From Triplophysa rosa (Eukaryota; Chordata; Actinopteri; Cypriniformes; Nemacheilidae), in assembly GCF_024868665.1 (NCBI RefSeq), contig NC_079910.1:9210976-9274975 (forward strand): a DNA stretch of 64,000 nt, read 5' to 3'. The translations under genes were made by a program, and so were the position numbers. Below, piece after piece: positions 12,101 through 21,676 of this stretch. Under the pieces are notes generated by a model, which was not told the origin of the DNA, made no database searches, and saw only the letters and a program-made list of their open reading frames with translations. Within the stretch, counting starts at the first letter, position 1. Each line of letters begins with the position of its first letter.

Positions 12101-13427
12101 TTTCCTTTTTAGAAACTTTTATTTACAAAAAAGCACAATGTTTCATGAATGTCATTTGAAAGATTTAAAGGGGTCATATGGCGCGAACACATGTTTTTCT
12201 GTGCCTTTGGTGTGTTATAAGACACGTAAAATTGCAAAAATGAAAGTGTCGGAACAAAAGATGCATTCTATTTAAAAGCGAATGCTCACCCAGACCTGCC
12301 TGAAACGCCTCGTGTAACCACACCCCCACACATCTACGTCAGTTCGTGGTATGATTTGACTAAGACCGCCCAAATGTATACGCTAGTAAGGTGGGCGCAC
12401 CTGTCAGTACAATTGCTTTGGAACCTGATGTTCCAAATATGGTAAGAGGTGTTACATTTCCGTCACACGCTTGCAGTATTCGACCAATCACTACGCACTG
12501 GTTAACTGGCCAATCACAGCACACCTCGCTTTTCAGAGCAATGAGCTTTGTTAAAAATCCACGCGTTTCAGAGAGGCGGGGCAAAGACGAGATACAAACA
12601 TGCACGGTATGTGGAAAATACAGCGTTTTTGAACCTTAAATCGTGTATACACATTGCAAAACAAACAATAATGCTGTGTCATATGACCCCTTTAAATAAC
12701 AAATATTAACCATATACTGTATCATGTTATTTGTAAATGGAATAAAGTAAACATTTTTTCCATAATTTTTAGGGTTGTATTGATTTAGAAAACAAATAAT
12801 GCGGTGGGTCCACTAGACCTGTGAACAGTGGCTGAGTAACAAAAACATGAACACAAGGGTTAAACCAAGACGATATAAATATCAAGATTAGTCTTTTAAT
12901 GGTGCTTTATCTCAGTGTATCCTCACTTTCTTGTTCTGGAGGAGAATCTCTCAGACAGTTTGTCAAGTGAGCGTGCATACTCCCCCTCGATCTCTCCTCG
13001 TCTGCGCAGATAATCTGTCAGGTCTAGAAACATCTGACTCTTTTGCTCCACCTGACTGTCAAATATCCTCAGTTGCTCGGCTAGCTGCAATCGCACCTCT
13101 AATGTAAAGAAAGAGAGCGATTACGAGTGATTTAACCACAAATAATTATAAATGAATGGCTCATTATGAGATAAACATTGATTATGTGTTAATTCAGGCT
13201 ATCAGACTGCTGATAAAAGACGTGCTGATGCTGTAAAACAGCAGTAGAAACTTAACTGCCACAGAAACCTATCAGCTGATTTCATCTCCCTGCTTGGAGT
13301 TTAATTTAGGTTCCACTTTTTCTTTCCTCCAAAATGTATTCTTTGTTAAGATGTGGTTACCTTTGATCTGCGTGTCATAGTCTGCAGTCCCCACTCTGTC
13401 CCTCCACAGTTTGACATGGGAAGACAT
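1830..13427 (-). CDS. arhgap4: Rho GTPase-activating protein 4 (srGAP-like, F-BAR/RhoGAP/SH3)
   Basis: Stimulates GTP hydrolysis by Rho-family GTPases and binds curved membrane through an F-BAR domain; the family acts in cell motility and axon outgrowth. Coding exons, high to low: 13361-13427, 12927-13098, 11238-11400, 10630-10692, 10425-10553, 10005-10133, 9700-9921, 8773-8874, 8479-8664, 8305-8389, 8187-8214, 7723-7819, 7582-7642, 7414-7491, 7191-7319, 5994-6099, 5688-5912, 5541-5605, 5292-5460, 5079-5180, 4751-4892, 1830-1889. All phases agree and give 859 aa. The F-BAR region covers roughly residues 15-300 (LKCTKARNDYLL, NKYYLHDL). RhoGAP covers about 480-670, with the arginine finger at R510 in EGLFRVPGS and SQYSDENMMQPYNLAVCFGP further on. 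SH3 is at about 703-758 (ALFDYKG, SDWWRG). The start MSSHVKLWRDRV resembles the N-terminus of human ARHGAP4, and several blocks (RKEPS, LPLRF) fit ARHGAP4 better than SRGAP1-3. The last exon is far away (see findings). The a/b paralogue cannot be told. Confidence 0.93.
2476..2790 (-). repeat. Possible DNA-transposon remnant with short ORF
   Basis: On the minus strand a short open stretch contains MSSDFDEEAILLL followed by hydrophobic sequence. Upstream are several variants of a 'gaacgcaaaag/tttgcgt' motif. The acidic FDEEAILLL start recalls the N-termini of PIF/Harbinger-type proteins, but the stretch is short and no TIRs were traced. It could be chance. Confidence 0.25.
3181..3700. mobile_element. 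TIR element (ISL2EU/YqaJ-type?) carrying an exon
   Basis: The two ends are imperfect inverted repeats of about 70 bp. The left end starts aatacgcccttttcac and contains GACGTCA; the right end finishes gtgaaaagggcgtatt. Both contain an 'aagcagtgtatcat' block. Inside, on the minus strand (about 3379-3529), is an ATG-initiated open stretch with MEFTKWLAHLPQICLDDVQ, SKLEKGYKFF and EQYLFDYEG, ending exactly at a strong donor (GAAG|gtaagtg). This resembles the first exon of transposon-encoded SWIM/YqaJ proteins known in fish, so the element is probably a deletion derivative of such a transposon. The family assignment is from memory. Confidence 0.6.
3731..4146. repeat. TIR element, 'agttca(t/c)cc' family, copy 1
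   Basis: The left end ttaaaggcacagttcatcc and the right end ggtgaactgtccctttaa are inverted repeats. The interior shows the usual 'ttactcacc' and 'caatggtgaccaag' blocks. At least five further members or fragments lie in this window (11632-11885, 32210-32462, 35961-36212, 55731-56033, 57990-58137). It is a short non-autonomous DNA element with no ORF of its own. Confidence 0.75.
4206..4400. repeat. 'aaaccagct'-rich repeat
   Basis: The segment has several variants of tagctggttt and aaaccagcta in both orientations, typical of a short palindromic fish repeat. No coding potential is seen. The boundaries are approximate. Confidence 0.5.
6470..6746. repeat. Short interspersed repeat in arhgap4 intron
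   Basis: This block in the 6100-7190 intron has 'cacgtcagtaacgtaaggggcggg' type GC-rich core sequence flanked by 'aatctcacggcaaa' and 'cgaattcctgtgag' motifs, unlike the AT-rich intron around it. It is likely a non-autonomous DNA element. The ends are approximate and no clear TIR was proven. Confidence 0.35.
7860..8114. repeat. 'aagcaata(a/g)gcccc' element, copy 1 (deleted)
   Basis: Shares with 33546-33842 the start taaagcaataggccctaaga, the 'gttgtggcacgacgcgaagc' core and the tail 'cagccaatcagaatcaagga' ending ccgttttataat. Compared with that copy, the second half of the central hairpin is missing here. It lies in an arhgap4 intron. Confidence 0.7.
9021..9110. repeat. (CTTT)n microsatellite
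   Basis: About 90 bp of nearly perfect TTTC repeats in an arhgap4 intron. Confidence 0.97.
9288..9640. repeat. Palindromic TIR element, 'gattaatcg' type
   Basis: The left end tagggctgccaaatgattaa and the right end ttaatcgtttgacagcccta form a TIR of about 23 bp. Inner 'tgattaatcgc' motifs repeat in both orientations. Flanking TA is consistent with a mariner-like duplication. It is about 350 bp, non-coding, and lies in an arhgap4 intron. Confidence 0.75.
11632..11885. repeat. 'agttca' TIR element, copy 2
   Basis: Contains cagttcaaaaatg, 'cctcatgtcatgcaaacctg', 'ttctgcagaacacaaa' and 'gatggtgagtaaataa', the internal blocks of the family described at 3731-4146. The ends are degenerate. It lies in the arhgap4 intron between exons 2 and 3. 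Confidence 0.6.
11941..11995. repeat. LINE 3'-tail fragment
   Basis: The phrase 'acatttatatagcgcttttc' followed by 'aagcgcttttacatgg' is typical of the 3' tails of fish L2/CR1-clade LINEs, which end in similar sequence. Only a short piece is present. Confidence 0.45.
12164..12696. repeat. TIR element 'tttaaaggggtcatatg', full copy
   Basis: The left end tttaaaggggtcatatggc and the right end gtgtcatatgacccctttaaa are inverted repeats of about 18 bp. The element is about 530 bp, with no real ORF. A second copy lies in nol9 intron 1 (26098-26629) in the same orientation. Confidence 0.85.
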
Positions 13428-13690
13428 TGTAACTCCAACAAGAAGAAATTCTCCTTCAAACAGATGCCATTTACAATGAATGATAATATATACTTTAAAA
13501 AAGCTTCAACTTAATCTTTTATGGCAACTGTTAATTCTAGACAATTCTAACCCGTAGAACTGCGAAATATGAACTTTTGAGCTCTAAGTTCAAGCACAAA
13601 CCATCCAGTTAGAAATAAGGCTTGCCTAACTGATGTACATGTACTGTACAATACATTACAATATAACACCAGACATACTGAGACAAGAAT

Positions 13691-13724
<34 letters not shown>
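13691..13724. repeat. (TA)n microsatellite
   Basis: Perfect TA dinucleotide run of about 32 bp. Confidence 0.95.
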
Positions 13725-13727
<3 letters not shown>

Positions 13728-15308
13728 CAGTACAGAAGAGTATTTCCGAAATATAAATCACACTAAAACTAATTTATTCTGATAAAAAGTAATTAAAAAT
13801 GAATAATTATACATCTTCATTTTCTGCATTGCATTCATTCTGTCTGTGCAATGTAATATTTCCTGCCCACTGTGTCATTATACAGTATGACAGCGGTCAC
13901 CAGACTAATGTCAAAGAACATTTACAGTGTGCTATTTAAAGTTTCAGTGAACACGTTTCTGCTCTGGGATTTCAGAAAAAGGAAGATAGCAAACTTCCTG
14001 TGCGCAAATCAGACACCAGCAATACATTCTCACCATGAATCATTTAACTGGCCACTCCCCCTTTGAGTCCCACTCCTTTTTTCACTCTTTACACACACTT
14101 CCCCATTTAGCGCCAATGAAAGTAGCATTCACCAGCTGCTGTTTATTATAAATATATTTGAATCCAGAACAATATGAATTTTAATCAGAACAATAATTAA
14201 GTTTTATGTGCATTTTACTCAGCCAACGCATTTAAATTTAGGACTATATGCAAACTGTCTGGCTCAGGTGTCTTAACATTCTTCTGTCAAATATATTTTT
14301 TACTGCATAAAGTTCGTTTATGAAAAGATATAGCTGTTCTGTATACACATATCTAAAATGCATCTTTTATTTTTCAAATTATATATGCTTATTACTCAAA
14401 CCATATTACATTTTGTTGAATATGAAAGGGCACTAAAATCGTACAATGTTTTTGCAAGTATAACCATTAGGACTTACCTCACTAATCCGTCCTGATGTTC
14501 ACATTGAACTTGATATATCCTCTTAAAACTTGTCTTTATTATAATCGTTTAAGCCAAAACCCAATCTTTCTGTCCCCACAGCAACACACAGAAGATGCTT
14601 CCCCTTTCACTCACCAAGTGTGTGCTGACAGAACTGAATGCTGAGTTAAACTTCACCTTAATGGCCCCTCCTCCCCCGGTCTTCTCGCTACGACTGTTCT
14701 TCACTGTGCATCACAACTTTCCAACAGCTTCAATCTGGGGTAGCGCTTCAATAAAAATGTTACATTCATCGCTGCCTGTTTAGATATATGAAGGAACTGA
14801 CATCAACATCTACTGTAAGCGGTTTATGCAATCTGTCACAATGCAAGTGCTGCTTCTACAAAAGATCTTCACACAGACCAACAAAGGCTGTGACCAGTGA
14901 CCCCTGTGTGGTCAGTAAAAGAAACATTACATTAAAGCTGTCTTATACAGACTGCCTTTAAAAGTAAAAAATTATACAGGAAATAATTATGTACACCCAT
15001 ACAGTCATACAAAAATGAGTGCTATGTTTTAGAAACAAACTAAAAAATGACCCTACTGAATAAAACTTAAAATTATCGATTGCAAATGAATTAAATAACA
15101 TTGTTCTGTTATGATAAACATTAAAAAACTTCATTATTTTTATTGAAAATGGTAACCAAATGTATATCACATAGTGACTATTTTAATTAAATAAAACAGT
15201 AATAAAAACAGTAGGCCTTCTGTATGCAATCTGGAATTTTCTGAGAAGATGGTGCGACAGTTAACTACTGTTTCTAATGGCACAGATTAACCACAAGTGT
15301 ATTAAAAA

Positions 15309-16096
15309 CAGTGGTGTAAAGTATTGGAGTAAATGTAATTAGTTACTGTACTTAAGTATCTTTTTGGCTACTTTGTAGTTGTACTGAGTATTAAAGATAT
15401 TAGCAACTTTTACTCTCTACTTGACTACATGTTTGAACAAGTATATGTACTCTTTACTCCACTATATTTGTAATGACTAATGCAATTACACATTACATTT
15501 TGCATGGCACCTATCTTTTTTTTTGCAGCAGTTTATTTTTGCTACAGAAGAATTAATATTGCCATTTAAAGGGCATTGAAGGTACTTCTTGTGAATTTTG
15601 CCCTTACTTCTTTATGTGAATACGAGTGCATTATCAGGTAGTTGACAATCGCTGGCTTTGACTTTTTAATTTTACCTAACATTATTTTATTTATCCGTTT
15701 AGACCTTTTTGAAGAATGTTGGCTTACTTATGAGCACTTGATCTTAAATGAGACTTGGGTGTTTGTAATAGATGTAGGTTATGGTGTCGACCATGATTTG
15801 TTGCAATTTTGAAGTGTTCAGTCTTATTATGATTTAAGAAAATAAATGCGATTGCTCTCCTCACGAATCGACTGTTTCTAGTTTTTCACTGACAAGTCTC
15901 TTAAGTGTTGAGGACTAGAGCTGCTTTGAGCCTACATTCAGTACGAGTAAAATACTCAAGTACTGTTAAAATCAGATACTCGAAGACTTTTACTGAAGTC
16001 GTTTTGGAATTGGTGACTTGTAACTTGTAATGGAGTAATTTTCACTGCAAGGTATCTGTACTTAAGTATGGTTTTCAGGTACTCTTTACACCTCTG
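15309..16096. mobile_element. Non-autonomous hAT element with 8-bp target duplication
   Basis: The element starts cagtggtgtaaagta and ends tactctttacacctctg, giving inverted termini of the CAG-gTGTAAAGTA hAT type. It is flanked by the perfect 8-bp direct repeat attaaaaa at 15301-15308 and 16097-16104, the target-site size of hAT transposons. About 788 bp long with no transposase ORF, so mobilised in trans if at all. Confidence 0.9.
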
Positions 16097-16394
16097 ATTA
16101 AAAATCGATTGTACTTTCTTGCGGAGTGTTGAAAACATACGCCTACTAGTGCACACTACAGAATGTTGCAGAAACAACCATTTATAATATTAGCAATAAG
16201 ATTACCAAGTCAGGATCTGTCTATTTGCACTGTCCGGTATACAGGTATATGTAAGAACTTCTGATCGCAAAAACAAACACCCCCGCAAAATGTAATGATG
16301 ACATGATTTAGTTTATGCATATTTCTGCAGAAAAATTATGGCAGTGTTTTGGTGACATCATACAGACACAGTTCAGATCTTCAAGTGATCATGA

Positions 16395-19300
16395 TCATGG
16401 CGTCTGAAAGTAGAGAAGCTTTCTGAGGAAGTTGAAAGATCCAGGCATTTGTTTATACAAGCCCTTGGCAGATATTTGGGAGACGGCATCATTTACCTGT
16501 ACAAAACAATTTTTACATTCTTTTATTTTATTGCAAATAAAATAATGTATTTGCACTGAAACACTTAATTTATCGATTCATATCTTGCCTGAATTGGCAT
16601 AATTACGAGACAACAACTCAGAGATTTTGTTGTGCAATTATTTTTCTTTAAAGCGTTACGAAACCTCCCCTTTCAGCTACATTTGACCTCACTGTCGTTT
16701 TAAAAAAATGCTATTAAAATGGTCGTGAACGCTGTGAGAAGAAGAGCTGTTAAAAACCGGCGAAGGTTCCAGCATGGGAGACGGGCGCTCCAATCACAAG
16801 GCGCTGTCATGAATAATTAGGAGAAAGGTCTTCTCATTGGTCAAGAAAACACAGTACTATAGTACATCGCCACGTCACATCTTTTGACGTTGGCTAGATG
16901 AGGATTTTAAACCCAGAAGGCAAAAATAGCACTTAGGTTTCGTGGCGCTTTAAGGACATCATGTTTTTTAGTTAGAGTCTCAAAGCTTTTGATGCAGTAT
17001 AGGAAGGCTCACCATCATCAGTATGGTCACCAGATCATCAGTGTCTGCATTCTGCTCAAGCACACGATCGAGATTCTCTACATACCAGGACCCAGCCTCT
17101 GTGTCCCTCCATGAGACATAGCCTGCAAATGCATTAACATGTAGCTATTGTACTATTGTACTGAAAATAGCAGTAGCCCTCAAAAATGTTTAAACTGTGC
17201 ATATTAAAATTCATCCAGCCGATATGTTTTGGACAAAACAAACCTGGAAAGGTTGAGTAGGACACCAGCATGTCACTGGGGGTGGGCAAAGTTGCCCGAG
17301 CATCGAGTTCATCAGGTGTGCTGAGAGAATCACTGCTGGAGGACATGGGAATAGCATCTGTCTGGTCATCTGCCCCACCCATTGAGGGCTGCACCTCATC
17401 TTGAGACACTTCAAAACCAATGTCCTTTTCACCTGGATGTGTAAAAATTTTTTAACAACAAAATAGTCAGGCATGTTGAATTGTGATTGTTGTTGAGATG
17501 TGTAAGAAGCTATGTTTGATGTCAATGGACGTCAAATGTGGAACAATATGTTCTGTTGCCATGTTTCAAAGTATTAATGAAATTTGATAGCAACAGCAAA
17601 AGGGGAAGATTTTCCAGAAAATGGACCTTACTGAGGAAGCAAATTTCAGTATGTTCCTTACAGGAAGCTATCATTTTTAGGCTTGATGACTGGAATATGG
17701 CACCTGAATTAAATAGACTACTTTTATAGAGTTTATTTGTTCTTTTTAGATCTTGGCCATAAAATTTTAAAGGAAATGAATGAAAAGTGCATTGATAGAA
17801 AGTTCAGTTTTCTACAAATTATTCCTTTAACTCAGAGTATTAAAGTGTACTAAAGTATTAAAAATGCCTACCTCCTCCACAGGCCTGGATGAAGAAAAGT
17901 TTGGGCTTGCCCTGTAGAGAGGGACAGTTCTGGCCATTGAGGTAGTTTGCGATTATCTGAACTGGGACGGCTCCTCCATCCACACCATGGACTGCTCCAG
18001 GAAAACGATTGTGGTTTGCCTAAACATTCAAGAAAATTATGAACAGCATAAGAGCAAAGCATGAGATTTTCGTAACGGAAACAATGTGTAAAATAAATAT
18101 AATAGTATGAGACAGCAACACAAAAAGAGGAAGCAAATAAAATTGGCCATGTTTCAAAACGCAAGGATGTTCTTAACAGTCTTAATGAATATAAAGCAAT
18201 CAAATCAAATATCACCCTTTTAAAAATATATAGTGCTAGATTTACCTCAGTGCCGTGAGAAAGAATGATCACCACACAGCAGTCGTATAGGGAATGATCC
18301 TCCTTCGCTAAAGTGGACATATCACGTCTGATGTACTGTAGACAGGAGGAGACAAATGTTTATTTCTGTATTTATAAAATTAATTAAAATGCAATATTGA
18401 TGTCAAAGTCATTTCTCATGCATTTGTGTTTACAGTAAGAATGCTTAAAGAGGAAATAGTGGGCTTACTTTGCATTTCAAGTTCCTTTTCACAACAACCT
18501 TAAAGTTGAGAGCTTTAAATCTTCTCTCCATCTTGTCACAATCAATGTTGGACCCGTTCCGGTCTTTCAGACAAGAGCCCGGGTCAAACTCCACATTGTT
18601 GATAATCAAACAGATGCCACATGGATTAGCATCCATCTTGTAAGTCTGCATAAACAGAGACAGGATGGACGGTAGAACAGAAAGGACTAACAATGGTGCA
18701 ATGGTGCAAACTCTGTGCAAACACTCCGGTTGCGGGTTTTAACAAGACCTGAAAACTGGGGCAAAGGAAATCATAAACAGCTACCTACGTACATGTCGGT
18801 CCACTAGAACATGGTCAAGATTTTTTTTCCCAACATACAGTACAGTATTGGTGTTTTCACTTACATTACAAAAATGTAAGTTTACTCATGAAGCCACATT
18901 TAGATCCCCATATCTCTAGGACTGAACCATATCGGGCCTTAAAATGTAGTTCTCAAAAGAAATGTTTGTCAAGCACAAGAATCTAAAAGGACATTAAGGT
19001 AGGGTATGTATAACTTTTTTTTAATTACAGGCATGCACATTTGGTAAAAAAGTACCACAAAAAGTGCTTTTTCCTCATTTTTGAACTGTCACTATTGGCA
19101 TAAAACTGCATAAAATTTGGCTCAAGTCAACAGATTTTACAAATAGATATACAAATTTCTGCGTAAAAATTAAATAATGATGCTGGCATTAGTGGATTAG
19201 TCAGCATCTGTGGCATTTAATATTCTGGCCTTCATCACCACTGATGTTGGTCTTGCTTTTGTAAAAATATTTAAAAAATCTACAATTTAAGCCGGGGATC

Positions 19301-20371
19301 TTTGATTGAGGTTACATGGAATGACCCACCTGTATACTATCACGTCTTTTTCTGGTCGGTTTCTGGTTCTCTTTTGTTTCAGAAGGTGTGGAAAGAAAAC
19401 AAATATTTTGAGGTCGTCCATGCTTAGTTAACCAACACTTCAATTTCATCTTTAGCAGACAAGATATTTTCAAGTACAATTAAAAAATCAAAAACATAAT
19501 GGTAAATTGGTAACTAACGAGGACTACTAGGCTTAGGCACAGGCAGGGTTCCAGGTCTCAGTGGTACTACCGTTGGAGGAATTAGAACAGGTCTGTCTGG
19601 ATTTTCAGTGTATTCCGGCCTCTCTGTGAAGAATGTTACAATCAGACAAGACTATGAAAGATCATGAATGTAAAAGTATGGGTAAATAATGAGTATGGTG
19701 TTTGGGTTTTATATTACTGTGAACAATATTTGTGCTTCCTGTTGCTATATTCTGTGTTTTTTATTTAAAAGCACACTTACGGACTGGCAGAGGAATCAAT
19801 GATGGCTGTACAGGCATGGGACGAGGCGGATGAGCACCATCTCCATTTTCCAGGAGCCCCGCGTGGTCATGATAGCCAGTCTCACGCAGACACTCCAAGA
19901 AAGATCGGAAAGCCCTACTTCCTCTAGTCTCCAAGTCTGTCAACAGTGCCCTGGCGCGATCACGTCTGGTTTCCTTGACCTGTTAAAGGATGTGTCTCAT
20001 ATGGTCAATGTTCTGACCTTACAGGAGGAAACTAAATCATTCATCTTTAAACCCCAAAACACACAGTAGTTTGTACGTAGTTTTTTTTTGTAAGTAAAGA
20101 ATAAGTGATGCTACTCTCTTGAATGCGTTCTTATCACTAGCGTTCAGTTTTGTGTAATATCAATCAAACACAGGCACAAACAGCCAACCTCAAAATCTTG
20201 TTCCTCTTTTCTCATGAGAAACAAGGCAGTCATCCTTACCTGTATTTCATCGATCATGTCTTGGGTGAATACCCCCTTTGACAGAAGCCCATCGCAGATA
20301 TCTGCCGTATCTAACGTCGTGACTAGACTACTCCTGTGCCGCCGAAGAATCTCTCTGTGCCTTTGGTCCAT
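16395..20371 (-). CDS. casp9: Caspase-9, initiator caspase
   Basis: Initiator cysteine protease of the mitochondrial apoptosis pathway; its CARD binds APAF1 in the apoptosome and it cleaves effector caspases. Coding exons: 20240-20371, 19781-19979, 19519-19623, 19330-19370, 18469-18645, 18246-18335, 17872-18019, 17244-17432, 17013-17122, 16395-16496, giving 430 aa with agreeing phases. CARD spans about residues 1-90 ([26 protein letters not shown]). The large subunit has [13 protein letters not shown], catalytic His245 in LSHG and catalytic Cys295 in QACGG. The small subunit has [16 protein letters not shown] and [13 protein letters not shown]. The processing linker has D323 followed by AIPM and DELD341 followed by A. 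The QACGG active site is as in mammalian caspase-9 copies with QACGG. Human caspase-9 is 416 aa, so it is full length. The linker between CARD and protease is Pro-rich and poorly conserved; the 41-bp exon 19330-19370 is the least certain. Confidence 0.95.
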
Positions 20372-21676
20372 TCCCACATTAAACTATTCCGTCAGAAGAA
20401 ACAGCAAACAACAGAAATTCACAATACAAATCTGAAAGTAGCTTCTGTCAATCGACACGAACCTCTTGGCGTTCGACTTCATGCCTCGCTGCGCAGACCG
20501 ATCGCGCTCTGACATCACAAAAGCGCGAGAGCGATGTGAGAGAGTTGAAGGCTCCGCTTTTTGAAACGTTCTCGCGGTATTTCATTGTCATCGCCGAAAG
20601 GTCTGCGCAGGGGGGTACGCCTTCCTCCTTATTGACATCACGTGAGCGATGAGGTCACTCGCTCATGCCCAGACATGCGTTTACAAAGATTGCACTGAAA
20701 ACGGATTAAACGGAACCCCTCTGATACTGTGTGTTGAACCAGCAGAGGATATGTTAACGCACAGTTGTTTATACCGATAGATGATTCAAAACAAAAGAGA
20801 AAATAGTTCTAAAGTATTATGTGTATAAAATACTCTAAATAATCGTCTTACACGTCAGTACTGCCACCTGCTGGAAGCTGCGGTTATTATCTTGTTTTAC
20901 GCAATTTTGTGTTTCAATTAAATGCTTGAATACTGGGAAACTTTTATGACTTTGTAAAACGTATTTCTTTAAAGTCCTGGAAAATATTGCAAATGATCTG
21001 ATATTTCTAAGCTGAATATGGGGAACTTTGGTTATTGATAACGCCTGCATCTGATTAGAGGCACTGGATGTGTTGACAAAAAGATTTTCTAATTAAGCAA
21101 ACTTACAATTGCAACAGAAATGATCATTCAGTTATTTTGATAATAGATAATTAACCTGATTAAAGAAATACAACAATAACTGGTTATAGCATTACAAACC
21201 AAATGAGGATGTGAATAAATCCATACAAGTACATACCGGTTAAAACACCTGTTGAGGTAAATAGATTACAGTAAACCACATCAACTTATTTCCTCAATAT
21301 TTAGTTTTAAAACCTTAAGGAAGCCATTTACGGTTGATGCGCATGAAGGGGACAAAAATGTCAAAAACGAATCCCACCTTTAATATTTTACATTTTGCAT
21401 TATCCTGGTTTGGTAATGTGACTTGGGAAAACAGAAGGACTGTAACAATACAGTAAATCAAGACATTAGGCAGAGTTATGTTTAAACAGGAACCATTCAA
21501 GAAACCAATAACAGATGCCCTCATACACTCCCCATAGAATACGTTCCAGAAGCCAAATTACATGTGTTGATTTGTACATACACAGAAAATTTTTACCTCT
21601 GTATTTAGCGTATAAAACAACACAAGAATATAAATGGCATTCACAGAAAGTAGAGTCTATATGGATCTTAACAATT
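20372..21676. promoter_or_regulatory. casp9 promoter and nol9 3' spacer
   Basis: Upstream of the casp9 start, 20450-20660 is rich in CG dinucleotides ('gatcgcgctctgacatcac', 'aaagcgcgagagcg') unlike the AT-rich surroundings, consistent with a small CpG promoter for casp9 on the minus strand. The remaining 1 kb to the nol9 stop codon is AT-rich, with no exon recognised. Confidence 0.5.

Larger units (their letters stand above)
13428..16394. other. arhgap4-casp9 spacer, arhgap4 promoter side
   Basis: No coding exon is visible. A minus-strand donor (GTGAG|gtaagtcc) at about 14478 could end an untranslated first exon of arhgap4, with its transcription start at about 14.5-14.7 kb; an acceptor-like ttcttcttgttggag sits just before the ATG. 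Other contents are a TA microsatellite (13691-13724), a hAT-type element (15309-16096) and the casp9 3' UTR side below 16395. Confidence 0.5.

Noticed and set aside
12360..12639. Overlapping 81-82-codon frames on both strands, and the similar pair near 26291-26641
   Set aside because: They lie inside two copies of the same non-coding TIR element; similarity between them reflects repeat copying, not a gene family.
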